A DNA stretch of 64,000 nucleotides from NCBI GenBank assembly GCA_051453625.1, contig JBOZIK010000001.1:261221447-261285446 (forward strand). Direction: 5' to 3'. The notes under the pieces were generated by a model. The model was not told where the DNA came from, searched no databases, and was given only the letters and a program-made list of their open reading frames with translations. How positions within the stretch are numbered: the stretch's first letter is position 1; the number at the start of each line of letters is the position of its first letter. A program made the position numbers and the translations under genes. Below are positions 12,248 to 24,140 of this stretch, one piece after another. This DNA is from Welwitschia mirabilis. Its lineage: Eukaryota > Gnetophyta > Gnetopsida > Welwitschiales.

Positions 12248-12442
12248 ATGGAGCTACTAAAGAAATCAATTGATCTGCATCACAAGTCGCGCTACATCTA
12301 TAATTTAAAGTTTTACATAGAAATGGTTGAAAATGGCTTAGATCCTACACCTTTTCAAAGAAAGTGTTTCTTTATACATGAAGTAAATTCTAATATGATC
12401 TACAATGACATGTTTAGCAACAATGCAAGTGATAGATCTTAG
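12248..12442 (+). CDS. Coding-like segment inside the LTR, function unknown
   Basis: A 64-codon frame starts MELLKKSIDLHHKSRY and continues with IEMVENGLDPTPF and FFIHEVNSNM. It has ordinary amino-acid composition, unlike the low-complexity frames around it. The 3' LTR copy at 16885-17117 keeps the same frame over much of its length despite a stop and an insertion (CKDMVKNIFDP, LIHEENYKS, MFSRDTSDGSHFS). A sequence resembling a splice acceptor ends at the 'tgtag' just upstream in both copies, so it may be a captured exon. After the stop at 12442 the frame stays coding-like, with further stops. I do not recognise a family; this is not a complete gene. Confidence 0.4.
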   Translation: MELLKKSIDLHHKSRYIYNLKFYIEMVENGLDPTPFQRKCFFIHEVNSNMIYNDMFSNNASDRS

Positions 12443-14139
12443 TTTTCATAAGTGAAGAAAATCACAAGCATGTAAGACTCATAATCCACTTTTATAATGC
12501 TCATTTTACTTATCATTTTAAATTATAACATTTATCCCTTGGATTAGATTTGAAATTCATGAATCCTTACTAATTAAGTGTAATTAGTACATCTTCTAGT
12601 CTTGATGATTTTAACCTTGGTATCACTGAGGATTCCTCATAAGATGACTCTAATTTAGGTATGGATAGTGATATTTAGGAAGTGGTTAATAGTTTCAAGT
12701 AATTTCATTCAATTTGTAAAGTTTACGTTATTCACGAATGAAAATTATAGTGTACTGTTGAAAATCATGAATTCTTGAATAACTTATTTGGTTATTACAC
12801 AATTGAAATGTGATAAATATTGACCTCTGAAACCCTAATATTTTTATTTTTTTTTATTTGATTTCAAAATTAAACTTATAGAAAAATAAGGAGGACTAAA
12901 ACACTTGAAAGAATTCTCATTTTAGATTGCTTTGAAAATCTTTGAACTAAATGTCAAACCAATTTTAGATTTCTTTAGAATTTTAAGATGAACCTAATCC
13001 ATTAGCCATTTTTTTTAATTTTAGAGGGTTAATTGTGTAGTCACATGAAGTAGAATTTTAAGTTTTTCCTTTTATTCTATTCTACTTTTTCACTTTCTCT
13101 TAAGGTTTTTCTAATCACATAGTTTTAAGAGCATCAATTTTATATTACTAGTTAGCGATACTTAAAAAAAAAGTCTTTATTATGAATTATTAACACTATT
13201 AATTACTTTAGTATCTAAAATATTTGTGATTTTAAAATTTAAAATAGTAGCTTATGCATCAAGTTAGTGTTTGGTGGTCTTATTTGCAACATCAATATCT
13301 TATGATATTGAACAATGGTAGATATACATGTGTTTAAGCTATTAAAAATGTATAAGAATAATGTTTCCAAACCTTAATTAAATTCCTAATCATTTACAGA
13401 GTATTCTAGGCAATTTATAGGTCCATTCCCATGGACATTCTTTTTGCTCTATATATGCAGTTCTAAATTCCATGCTTGTGGTGCTAGAAATAGATTTCTT
13501 GCCCATGTAATTAAATTTGTAAATAATACTTTAGTTGGTAATAACTAAGAAGGGATTTTAGTAGCAGCCCTAGAAAATTCTTATAGATACACAGTAGATG
13601 TCAATTCTTTAAGAGTCATGTGGAATAATTGTGTAAAATCTTCAGATTAGATCCAAATATTCTTTGTAAGATTTCTTGTATTGCAGTATTGACATGAAAG
13701 TAGAACATGCTTGTCTATTGGAACTGCAACATGATATGACATTTATACAAACCATATGAAATTTTTATTACAAATTTTCTACAACATATCATCACTTGCT
13801 TTAGCCTTCTCTTATCTATTATACTTTTTATTTGAGTTTCTTATGGCCATTTCTTTGTTGATGCACTACTCATATAAAGATTGAAACATTTATCTCTTGA
13901 AACTGTGGGTCATTAGGAAAGTGAAGTTTTCAATCTATAAACATGTCAAATGTCTAATTTTAATTTACTTTGTTTAACACAAGGACTATTAAGTAAAGTA
14001 AATAAAGAAGTTAGAGGAATATAAGATGTAAAAGGGGTAGGAAAAATAAAGAAGATAACTATGGGAAAAAGAGTTAAAATATGAAAAATAAATATAATAA
14101 AAGTAAAGAGTAAGTAGGTGTAGACCAATTGTTTACTAA

Positions 14140-14510
14140 TATGTTTTGATTTATTAATATTATATTATTAAAACATATGTATTATATTATGTAATATAAT
14201 ATTATATTACATTATACGATATTATAATACATTGTATAATATTATATTGTATTATATATTATGTTGCATACATATTGTAGCATATTATAGTATATGCATA
14301 ATATTGTGTTATATTACATTATATTATAGTATACCAAATTTATACTATTATACTATATTACATTATAGTATCTCATATGCATAGTACTACACATATATTA
14401 TATTATTTATTATATATTACATTATATTGCCTTGTATACATAATGTCATATTATAGTATATTATATTTTATTACCTCATACATAAATATTACATTTATAC
14501 TATATAGGAT
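14140..14510. repeat. AT-rich TATTA-type satellite, 5' LTR copy
   Basis: About 370 bp consist of degenerate 'attat', 'atatt' and 'tatac' units. The equivalent arrays in the 3' LTR are 19190-19566 and 19950-20520. Confidence 0.85.
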
Positions 14511-15167
14511 AGATGTCTTTAACTATTACCTCAATTTGTATTAGAGGGCAAGAGATAGTTAGAACTCAAAATTTTAGTATTTATACCATTTCCTTAAAGT
14601 ACAACTTTCATAACGTCCTAAATAAAGGATTAACCACTAGTTAGGTACCACAATTTTTACATTTTTAGACTTAAATGTGTTTTATTTGAAAGTTAAACAT
14701 ATGATATTATACAAATTATATTGTATATGACATGTTTATGATTTCATGCAATTATGTAGGTATAGCATTTTTCTCAAAGTTACTTCTAGTATAACTTAAT
14801 TCTTTCTAGGTATGTATCCTTAAATATGTATTTTTTACATGTTCATGCATATAAATTTAATTTTTCAAGTGGTTATTATTATATTATGAATAAAAAGATA
14901 TAATAATAGTGATTTTTCTCTGATGCTTTTTAAAATAACTTGGCATTTAATTACTTGTCTTATCTTTAAGTTTCTATAGTACAAAGTCTATTGAGTCTAT
15001 TAAATTAATTAGTGGAATATAGGCTAATATCTTTAGAATTTTATATTTAAATATTATTATATTCATTATGATGTGTTATAAAAGGAGTAGCNNNNNNNNN
15101 NNNNNNNNNNNNNNNNNNNNNNNNNNNNNNNNNNNNNNNNNNNNNNNNNNNNNNNNNNNNNNNNNNN

Positions 15168-15186
15168 GTGTGTGTGTGTGTGTGTG
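15168..15186. repeat. (TG)n microsatellite, right part
   Basis: A TG run borders the 76-N gap 15092-15167. The 3' LTR copies (21160-21215, 21982-22060) carry longer, interrupted TG/CA-rich runs at the same place, so the gap probably covers the rest of this run. Confidence 0.9.
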
Positions 15187-15913
15187 AATCATATTTAGGC
15201 ATGACTTTAATATAACAACATCTAATTATGATATATTTTCCTCCCATTAACATCCACCAAGATGTTACAGTTAGATATGAGGTGGTTTCTTGCGCTTCGT
15301 TATGGTGGATTACAAATGGATGATTTTGACTAAGTGACCAGGGGGTCCACTATATATATACGTATTTGGGTACCCATATATATAATTTATGTTAATATAC
15401 ATGTGTATTATTATCATTCATGTATTAGAACTACTTAATAGGATTGAATGTTATAACCTTAAGAGTTTCTAAGATGTTGCCTCTTATACTTTTATCTATA
15501 GCTACTATGCATATGTACATATATTCATGTGGGATATCTACTAAAGTTAACTTAAATATTGAGTTCTTACATTATTACTTACATTTTTTCATGCTTAGGA
15601 TTACCACATACCACTGATACAAACCATCTTAATCTTCTTATGTTCATACATATTGATGGAGAATGGAATGTGATCTAAGATAGAACTACATGTGGTCTGA
15701 ATTCAACTAGATGAGGATCACAAAGGCATGGTTGATTAGCTATTAGTGCAACTAATCACTCAACTACAACCTATGTACTTTTTATGTATGCTTCTAATCA
15801 AATTCCTAATTAACCTTAAGATTGGTTATGATATTAGTCAGGTGAGTTATCATCATATAGTTCACTTGACAAGAATCATGTGGGTAAGTGAGAGGTACGT
15901 ATCTCAGTAATAA

Positions 15914-16340
15914 CCTAAATTATTCCACTATAAATTTTAATCTTATCATGTAAATTGATATAATGTAATGCAATAAAGTTAATTAAAAATCATGCTTTTA
16001 GGTCCAACCCAAAAACTAAGTCATGAAATTTTGGTATCAAAGCAAAGGTTTAGATTCATGGTTTAATTAAATCATTANNNNNNNNNNNNNNNNNNNNNNN
16101 NNNNNNNNNNNNNNNNNNNNNNNNNNNNNNNNNNNNNNNNNNNNNNNNNNNNNNNNNNNNNNNNNNNNNNNNNNNNNCTAAATTATGTCACTACAAAGTT
16201 TAATCTTATCATGTAAATTAATATAATGTAATGCAATAAAGTTAATTAAAAATCATGCTTTTAGGTCTAACACGAAAACTAAGTCATGACATTTTGGTAT
16301 GAAAGAAAAGGTTTAGAGTCATGGCTCGATTAAATCATTA
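15914..16340. other. Overlapping contig ends around gap 16078-16177
   Basis: 15914-16077 recurs as 16178-16340. Both copies include the LTR end and PBS, so these should be counted once. Confidence 0.8.
16032..16043 (+). other. PBS, initiator tRNA-Met type
   Basis: TGGTATCAAAGC differs from the canonical TGGTATCAGAGC by one G-to-A change and directly follows the LTR end. The overlap copy at 16295-16306 reads TGGTATGAAAGA. Confidence 0.8.
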
Positions 16341-16477
16341 ATGATTTTATTAGAGTAATGTATGGCTTAAGTCTGAGGTTTGAATTCATTACTTAATCAA
16401 TTTAGCATTGATTATTATGAGAGTAGTAATTGACTTAAGGAGTTTCTGAGAATAGAAACTTCTTAAGAAGGGAAGAA
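16292..16477 (+). mobile_element. Minimal internal domain of the long-LTR element
   Basis: Only 186 bp separate the LTR end and PBS from the PPT and start of the second LTR. No coding frame survives. Either the element is a non-autonomous derivative with almost no interior, or its internal coding region was deleted. The interior is far smaller than the LTRs (about 4 kb each). Confidence 0.6.
16465..16477 (+). other. Polypurine tract before the 3' LTR
   Basis: AAGAAGGGAAGAA is directly followed by TGTAATTCCTCAC, a typical plant gypsy LTR start. An inverted 'cttcttaagaag' overlaps it. Confidence 0.7.
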
Positions 16478-16884
16478 TGTAATTCCTCACTTCTTTAAAT
16501 TATTATACCTCTTATTAAAGTCTTTGTCATGATTGTTTATTTCAGTTACATTAAAGAGAGTACACGGGGGATGCAATCAAGCATTTTTTCAATCAATAGA
16601 AAATAATTATCCATCCCTATTTATTGTAAAGAGGTTTCTTCTATGTCCGAATCTAAAATTTAAAAGCTTAAAGAACATAATACAAGTCCTATATCTGGAA
16701 TACTAAGATAACAACAAAAGTATTTAAAGGAAAAAAATAGCTTTTTTGAATTAAGTTAAGTGCAACACTACTGTGCTTCAAAATTCAACCTCTTCTATGT
16801 TAAACATCTTTTTTTTTATGTAAGCCTATTTGTATAGTAGTTTATTGGATTTACGGTGTTTGTGATTGTGTAGGAATCTACAAG

Positions 16885-17117
16885 ATGAATCTCTTAAAGA
16901 AATCACTAATCAAAGGTTTAAGAATAACAAAAAATAGATCTACATCATAGGCTACACTACATCTATAATTTAAAGTTTTGCAAAGACATGGTCAAAAACA
17001 TCTTTGATCCTATACTTTCTTAAAGGAAATATTTCCTTATACATGAAGAAAATTATAAGAGTAGTTGCAATGAGATGTTTAGCAGAGATACAAGTGACGG
17101 ATCTCACTTCTCATAAG
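16885..17117 (+). pseudogene. 3' LTR copy of the coding-like segment
   Basis: It is equivalent to 12248-12442. It starts MNLLKKSL, has an insertion of about 30 bp and loses the first part of the frame, but recovers the frame in CKDMVKNIFDP to DGSHFS. The 396-N gap (17124-17519) follows it; the 5' LTR has only about 10 bp at that point. Confidence 0.4.
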
Positions 17118-18698
17118 TGAAGANNNNNNNNNNNNNNNNNNNNNNNNNNNNNNNNNNNNNNNNNNNNNNNNNNNNNNNNNNNNNNNNNNNNNNNNNNNNN
17201 NNNNNNNNNNNNNNNNNNNNNNNNNNNNNNNNNNNNNNNNNNNNNNNNNNNNNNNNNNNNNNNNNNNNNNNNNNNNNNNNNNNNNNNNNNNNNNNNNNNN
17301 NNNNNNNNNNNNNNNNNNNNNNNNNNNNNNNNNNNNNNNNNNNNNNNNNNNNNNNNNNNNNNNNNNNNNNNNNNNNNNNNNNNNNNNNNNNNNNNNNNNN
17401 NNNNNNNNNNNNNNNNNNNNNNNNNNNNNNNNNNNNNNNNNNNNNNNNNNNNNNNNNNNNNNNNNNNNNNNNNNNNNNNNNNNNNNNNNNNNNNNNNNNN
17501 NNNNNNNNNNNNNNNNNNNACAATCATGTAAGACCAGTAATCTACTTCTATAATGCACATTTTGCTTATCATTCTAAATTGTAACATTTATCCCTTGTAT
17601 TGGCTTTGAAATTCATGGATCTCTGCAAATTAAGAGCAATTAATACATTGTATGATCTTAATGATTTTAACCTCGATGTCACTAAGGATTCCTTATAGGA
17701 TAAGTCTACTTTAGTCTTGAATAGTAATATTTAGGAAATGATTTATAGTTTTAAGTAATTCCATTCAATTTGCAAAGTTTATGTTATTTCTGAATGAAAA
17801 TTAGAGTGTATTTTGGAAATGATAACTTCTTGAATAACTTATTTGATTATTACATGACTGAATCATGATAACTATTTACCTCTGAAAACCCTAGGATTTA
17901 TGTAATTATTATGTTATATTTGATTTCAAAATTGAACTTATAGAAAAATAAGGATAACTAAAACANNNNNNNNNNTTAAGTTTTGACTTTTATTCTATTA
18001 TACTTTTCACTTTCACTTATGGTTTTGTTAATCACCCATTTTTAAGAGCATCATTTTTGTATTACTAGTTAGAGATATAAAAACAAAGTCTGAATATAAA
18101 TTACTAATACTATTAATTAGTTGGATACCTGAAATATATGTGATTTTAAAATTTACAATAGTAGCTTATGCATCGAGTTAGTCTTTGGTGGTCTTATCTA
18201 CCACATCAATATCTTATGACATTAAAAAATGGTAGGTATACATGTATTTAAGCTATTAAAAATGTATAAGAAACATGTTCCTAAATCTTAATTATATTCT
18301 TAATCACCTACAAAGTATTCTAGATAACTTATATGCCCATTTCCATGGATATTGTTTTTACCTTGTATATGGAGTTCTGAATTCCATGCTTGTGGTGCTA
18401 GAAAATTGCTTTCTTATCCAAGTGATTAAATTCACAAATAATACTTTAGTTGGTAAAAACTAAGAAGGGATTTTAATAGTAGCATCAGAAAATTCTTATA
18501 GATATAAAGTTTATGTCAATGATTTATTTAGTTATGTGGAAAAATTGTGCAAAATTTCATGATTAGATACAAATAATCTTTGTAAGATTTCTTGTATTAC
18601 AATATTGACATGAAAGCAGAACATGCTTGCCTATTAAAAATGCAACATGATATGACATTTATACAAACCATTTAAAAATTTTATTATAAATTTTCTAC

Positions 18699-18830
18699 AA
18701 CATGTCATCACTTCNNNNNNNNNNNNNNNNNNNNNNNNNNNNNNNNNNNNNNNNNNNNNNNNNNNNNNNNNNNNNNNNNNNNNNNNNNNNNNNNNNNNNN
18801 NNNNNNNNNNNNNNAACATGTCATCACTTC
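18699..18830. other. 16-bp contig-end overlap around gap 18715-18814
   Basis: The same 16 bases, AACATGTCATCACTTC, end the left contig and begin the right contig. Confidence 0.85.
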
Positions 18831-18895
18831 CTTCAGTTAGCTCCTATCTATTATGCTTGGTATTTCAGTTTCTAATAACCATTACTTAGTTGATG

Positions 18896-20331
18896 CACTG
18901 CTCACATAAAGATTAAAACCTTTATCTCTTGGAACTATCAGTTATTGGGAAAGTGATGTTTTCAATCTATAAACATGCCAAATGTCTTATTTTAATTTAA
19001 TTTTTTTTAATTCAAGGACTATTAAGTAAAGTAAATAAAGAAGGTAGAGGAATATAAGAAGTAAAAGGGATAGGGAAAATAAAGAAGATAATTATAGGAA
19101 AAGAAGAGTAAATATATGAAAAATAAATACAATAAAAGTAAGGAGTAATTCGGTGTAGACCAATTCTGTAATATCATGTTTTGATTTATTAATATTTTAT
19201 TATTATATTACATTCAAAACATATGTATTATATTACATAATACATATGTATTATAGTATGTAATATGATATTATATTACATTGTACTATACTATAATATA
19301 TTATATAATATTGTATTATATTATAATATGTTATATTAGATTATATTAGATTATATTATTATATTATAATTGTATAATATTATCTTGTATTAAATATTAT
19401 GTTGTATTACATCATATCATAGTGTATTATACTATATTATATTCCATGCATATTCTATCATATTATAATATATGAATAATATTATGTTATATTATATTAT
19501 ATTATACTATACTAGACGCATACTATTATATTATATTACATTAATGTATCCCATATGCATAGTACTNNNNNNNNNNNNNNNNNNNNNNNNNNNNNNNNNN
19601 NNNNNNNNNNNNNNNNNNNNNNNNNNNNNNNNNNNNNNNNNNNNNNNNNNNNNNNNNNNNNNNNNNCGCTACTCATATGAAGATTAAAACCTTTATCTCT
19701 TGGAACTATTAGCTATTGGGAAAGTGATGTTTTCAATCTATAAACATGCCAAATGTCTTATTTTAATTTAAATTTTTTGTTCAAGGACTATTAAGTAAAG
19801 TAAATAAAGAAGGTAGAGGAATATAAGAAGTAAAGAGGATAGGGAAAATAAAGAAGATAATTACAGGAAAAGAAGAGTAAATATATGAAAAATAAATACA
19901 ATAAAAGTAAGGAGTAATTAGGTGTAGACCAATTGTTTAATATTATGTTTTGATTTATTAATATTCTATTATTATATTACATTCAAAACATATATATTAT
20001 ATTACATAATACATATGTGTTATAGTATGTAATATGATATTATATTACATTGTACTATATTATAATATATTATATAATATTGTATTATATTATAATATAT
20101 TATATTAGATTATATTTTATTATGTTATCTCCTATGCAGAATGTTACATATATTATATTATATTATATTATATTATAATTGTATAATATTATCTTGTATT
20201 ATATATCATATCATAGTATATTACACTATATTATTATATATGCATAATATTGTATTATATTACATCATATTATACTATACTAGATGCATACTATTATACT
20301 ATTACATTAATGTATCCCATATGCATAGTAC
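18896..20331. other. Overlapping contig ends around gap 19567-19666
   Basis: 18896-19566 and 19667-20331 are copies; the left one ends 'catatgcatagtact' and the right one reaches the same string at about 20331. Confidence 0.8.
19190..19566. repeat. AT-rich satellite, 3' LTR, first overlap copy
   Basis: A degenerate TATTA/ATATT array like 14140-14510, cut by the scaffold gap. Confidence 0.85.
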
Positions 20332-20520
20332 TACACATGTATTATATTATGTTATTATATATTATATTATGTTATGCTTGTATACATAATGTTATGTTAT
20401 ATTATATTATATTATATTATATTATATTATATTATATTATATTATATTATATTACATGCATAATATTATATTATATTATATTTTGTTATCTCATATGTCA
20501 ACATTGCATTTATATTATAG
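19950..20520. repeat. AT-rich satellite with a perfect (ATTAT)n core
   Basis: This is the longest version of the array. 20395-20453 is an almost pure pentanucleotide run of about 12 ATTAT units, suggesting recent slippage expansion within an otherwise degenerate array. Open frames rich in Tyr and Ile across it are products of the repeat. Confidence 0.9.
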
Positions 20521-21158
20521 AGGATAGCCGTGTTCAACTATTATCTTAAATTGTATTGGAGGGTGAGAAATAATTCAAACTCAACATTTTAGTATTTATA
20601 CCTTTTCCTTAAAGTACAACTATAATGACCTCCTAAACAAAGGATTAACCACTAGTTAGACTACCACAATGTTCATATTTTTAGGCTTAAATTTATTTTA
20701 TTTAAAAGTTAAATGTATGATCTATTACACAAATTATATTATGTATGTTATGTTTATAATTCCATGAAAGTATGTATATATCACATAGTAAACAATGATA
20801 TAGGTTTAGCACATTTCTCAAAGTTACTTGTAGTATACCTTAATGCTTTCCAGCTATGTATCCTTAAATATGTATTATGTACATGTTCATGCATATGAAT
20901 TAAATTTCCTAGTAGTTATTATTATCTTATGCATAAAATAATATATTAATAGTGATATTCTCTCATGCTTATTGAAATGAATTGTCATTTAATTAGTTGT
21001 CTTATCTTTAAATTTCTATAGTACAAAGTCTATTGAGTCTGGTGACTTAATCAGTGGCATATAGAATAATCTCTTTGGCATTTTATATTTATATATTATT
21101 ATATTGAATATGATGTATTATAAAATAATCAGCTAAGAGGTATGCTACCAAAATGACA
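20521..21158. other. LTR sequence between the AT satellite and the TG run
   Basis: It matches 14510-15090 of the 5' LTR. Nothing else is recognised. Confidence 0.6.
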
Positions 21159-21159
21159 T

Positions 21160-21215
21160 GTGTGTATGTGTGTATATGTATGTTTGTGTATGTGCACGCA
21201 CATGCATGCATGCAA
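21160..21215. repeat. TG/CA-rich run, first overlap copy
   Basis: Interrupted 'tgtgtatg' repeats followed by 'cacgcacatgcatgcatgc'-like alternating purine-pyrimidine sequence. Confidence 0.85.
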
Positions 21216-21981
21216 TCATATTTAGGGATGAATTTACTATAATGACATCTGATTATAATATATTCCCCTCCCATTAGCACCCACCAAGATGTTATATTGA
21301 CATGTAAGAGGTCTCTTGTACTTGGTGATCATGGATTACTAATGAATGATTATGGCCAAATGACCAAGGGGTTCACTATATATATCCACATTTGGATACC
21401 TATATATCTAATATATATATATATATATATAGATCTTATACATAGTGTTCTTTTGTTTCATAACAATGATAAATGATTAATAAATAAATAAATAATCAAT
21501 AAAGAAAACAAGAAAAAACTTTTGAGAGGTGGACCATGTGGTAATTCTTATTAATCCTCCTTACCATTCCTTCTCTCTTTATCTATCATCCTTAAGATTT
21601 CTTCTCCTTCTCTACTACCTCAATTCCACTACAAGTATTTAGGTTTATCTTCTTTATCTTGTTTAATTTCCTTCAAAAAATAATTGAATTTATGATTCTC
21701 ATGAACCATAAGATCATACTAAGAATTTTTACTATCTTATTTCTAGACTCAAAGATTAATTTAATNNNNNNNNNNNNNNNNNNNNNNNNNNNNNNNNNNN
21801 NNNNNNNNNNNNNNNNNNNNNNNNNNNNNNNNNNNNNNNNNNNNNNNNNNNNNNNNNNNNNNNNNAGTAACTTAATCAGTGGTATATAAAATAATCTCTT
21901 TGGCATTTTATATTTATATATTATTATAATCATTATGATTTATTATAAAATAAGTAGATAAAAGGTATGATACTGAAATGC

Positions 21982-22060
21982 CATGTGTGTATGTGTGTAT
22001 ATGTATGTGTGTCTCTGTGTGTGTGTGTGTGTGCGTGCACGCACGCACGTACATGCATGC
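21982..22060. repeat. TG/CA-rich run, second overlap copy
   Basis: This is a longer version of 21160-21215, with a pure (TG)n part near 22014-22032 followed by 'gcgtgcacgcacgcacgt'. Its alternating purine-pyrimidine order has Z-DNA potential. Confidence 0.85.
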
Positions 22061-22505
22061 AATCATATTTAGGCATGCCTTTACTATAATGACATATGAT
22101 TATAATATATTCCCCTCCCATTAGCACCCACCAAGATGTTATAATGACATATGAGGGGCCTCTTATGCTTGGTGGTCATGGATTATGAATGGATGATTAT
22201 GGCCAAGTGCAAGGAGTTCACTATATATATTCACATTTGGATACCTATATATCTAATTTATGTTAATATACATGTGCATTATTATCATTCATGCATTAGA
22301 ATTCTTTTATAAGATTTAATGTTATAACCTCGAGAGTTATTGACTTGCTGTCTCCTTTACTTTTATATATAGGTATTATGCATATGTACATATATTCGTC
22401 TACAATATCTATTGATGTTGACTTGAATATTGAGTTCTTGCATCATTCTTTACATTCTTTCATATCTAGGATTACCACATGTCACCTATACAAACCACCT
22501 TGATA

Positions 22506-22610
22506 TATCTTATATGTCTAACCAACATATAAATATAATTATCATGTTTATATATAATTTAATATATATATATATACATATTTTTTTATAAACATAAAAT
22601 TTTTTAAAAA

Positions 22611-22659
<49 letters not shown>

Positions 22660-23309
22660 TCTTATACATAGTGTTCTTTTGTTTCATAACAATGTTAAAT
22701 GATTAATAAATAAATAAATAATAAATAAAGAAAACAAGGAAAAACTTTTGAGAGGTGGACCATGTGGTCATTCTTATTCATCCTCCTTACCATTTCTTCT
22801 CTCTTCATCTATCATCCTTGAGATTTCTTCTCCTTCTGTACTACCTCATTTCCACTACAAGTATTTAGATTTATCTTCTTTATCTTGTTTAATTTCCTTC
22901 AAAAAATGATTGAATTTATGATTCTCATGAACCATAAGATCATACTTAAGAATTTTTACTATCTTATTACTATAGTCATAGATTAATTTAATTAAATCCT
23001 TGAAAATAAAATTAGAATTAGAATAAATATCATATTAATGCACTATATTCTAATTTCTACTATTATTAAGAAGGATGACTTTTTTGATGTTATCCTTCTT
23101 TAGGCAACTAATTAGAAAAATTAATAGACTTAACATAATCCTAAATTATCTAATACAACATTGTATTAAGAGGAGTTTTTTTTTCCTTCTTAAATACCAA
23201 AAGACTTTCTTCAAATTGACCTAACAAATTTTTTTTATTTTTTATATTTTTCATTTTTACCTTATTATTTAGTTTGATGATCTGTTTTTGAAACTTTGTA
23301 GAGATGACG
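22506..23309. other. AT-rich DNA with a compound microsatellite
   Basis: The segment holds (TA)n at about 22615-22640 followed by (GA)n at 22641-22659; the overlap copy at 21410-21432 has the TA run without the GA run. The sequence 'tatatgtctaaccaac' near 22510 recurs at about 24750 and 25323. No coding feature was recognised. Confidence 0.6.
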
Positions 23310-24140
23310 TCCCAAGATAGTATAACGTTTACCATTCTTTGAAAGGAGAACTTTATATTCTTAGGTATTAATTTTATTTATAATTAATAAATATATATAT
23401 ACTTCAGCATGTGATTCTAGCTTATCATGATGCTATAAATAACAAAAACACAAAATCATAATTTAAATGCTATAAATTATTAAAAAATACAAGAGTGATA
23501 TATATAAAATTAATGAGGTATTTTTTAATCTTTTCTAAGAAAATGGTTTACTACTTGTGTTGAGGTATCTTGGGTCATATTTTACTAATAGATAGAAAGC
23601 TTCATATGGATGTTTATTTAAATTACTATTTTGTTGTGATGTGCTTGAGATAGTTTTTTGATATCTCATATTTTTCTACTTTAAGAATTTTATGAATTGC
23701 TTTTGAAGTACTCTAATTTATTATTTGTTTATATTATCATAATTTTATCACTACAGCTTTTTTCACTAATAAAATTTTATTATATTTGAGATTATCAAAC
23801 CTATAATTTATGTTTAAATCATTTCACACAAATATTCATAAGGGATTTATTAATTAAACGGATAAAATATCAGTTCCTTTATTCACATCTTTACAAAAAT
23901 CAAAATTCACCAATTCTAAACTATTATTTACCTATAATTAATTTACTCAAGTGATTTTTTATGGTACTTTTCAAAATGTAGGCTTTAAATTTTAGAGTAT
24001 CTATAGTTCCTCTTTAATAAAAAATGACTAAGTTAATCATATCAAAGATTATCTTTCAAAATTTTCTATAGATTCTACGGTTTAGAAATCATGAATTGAT
24101 ATGAAAACTCTTAAGATCAACCTTATTAAATATTTCATTA
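23310..24140. repeat. 0.8-kb direct repeat, copy 1
   Basis: It matches 26360-27160, starting around 'aggagaactttatat' and running past 'gattctac' near 24070. The two copies lie about 3 kb apart with gaps between. Parent element and strand are not identified. Confidence 0.65.

Larger units (their letters stand above)
11893..16028 (+). mobile_element. 5' LTR (about 4 kb) of a plus-strand LTR element with a tiny centre
   Basis: The unit matches 16530-22505 in order and orientation and ends in CATGAAA (CATGACA in the overlap copy at 16291), directly followed by TTT and a tRNA-Met primer site. That is the normal end of a plant gypsy 5' LTR. By comparison with the 3' copy, its first 45-50 bp fall in the 10-N gap at 11883-11892. 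It contains a coding-like block (12248-12442), an AT satellite (14140-14510) and a TG microsatellite. Long LTRs of this kind with an iMet primer are typical of Del/Tekay chromoviruses, but no coding domain remains to confirm this. Confidence 0.65.
16478..22505 (+). mobile_element. 3' LTR of the long-LTR element, truncated and inflated by overlaps
   Basis: It starts TGTAATTCC after the PPT and follows the 5' LTR order: coding-like block, AT satellite, TG run, then 'ggattaccacat' near 22468 (15599 in the 5' LTR). Homology stops at about 22505, so the last 430 bp or so of the LTR, including its CA end, are missing. Its apparent 6 kb shrinks to about 4 kb once the overlap pairs at 18699-18830, 18896-20331 and 21040-22992 and the 396-N gap are discounted. 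Confidence 0.6.
21040..22992. other. Overlapping contig ends around gap 21766-21865
   Basis: 21040-21765 recurs within 21866-22992. The right copy is longer because it contains about 390 bp (around 22260-22650) not present in the left copy, including the last recognisable piece of the LTR. Confidence 0.7.

Noticed and set aside
17079-17587. Open frames of about 140-160 codons on both strands
   Set aside because: They consist almost wholly of the 396-N gap; only a few real codons flank it.
20141-20549. Plus-strand frames rich in Tyr, Ile and Leu (82-99 codons)
   Set aside because: They are translations of the TATTA satellite and have no protein-like composition.
11893-22505. Simple segmental tandem duplication of a host locus
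   Set aside because: A PBS next to the end of the first unit and a PPT next to the start of the second are better explained by LTRs, although truncation of the second unit leaves some doubt.
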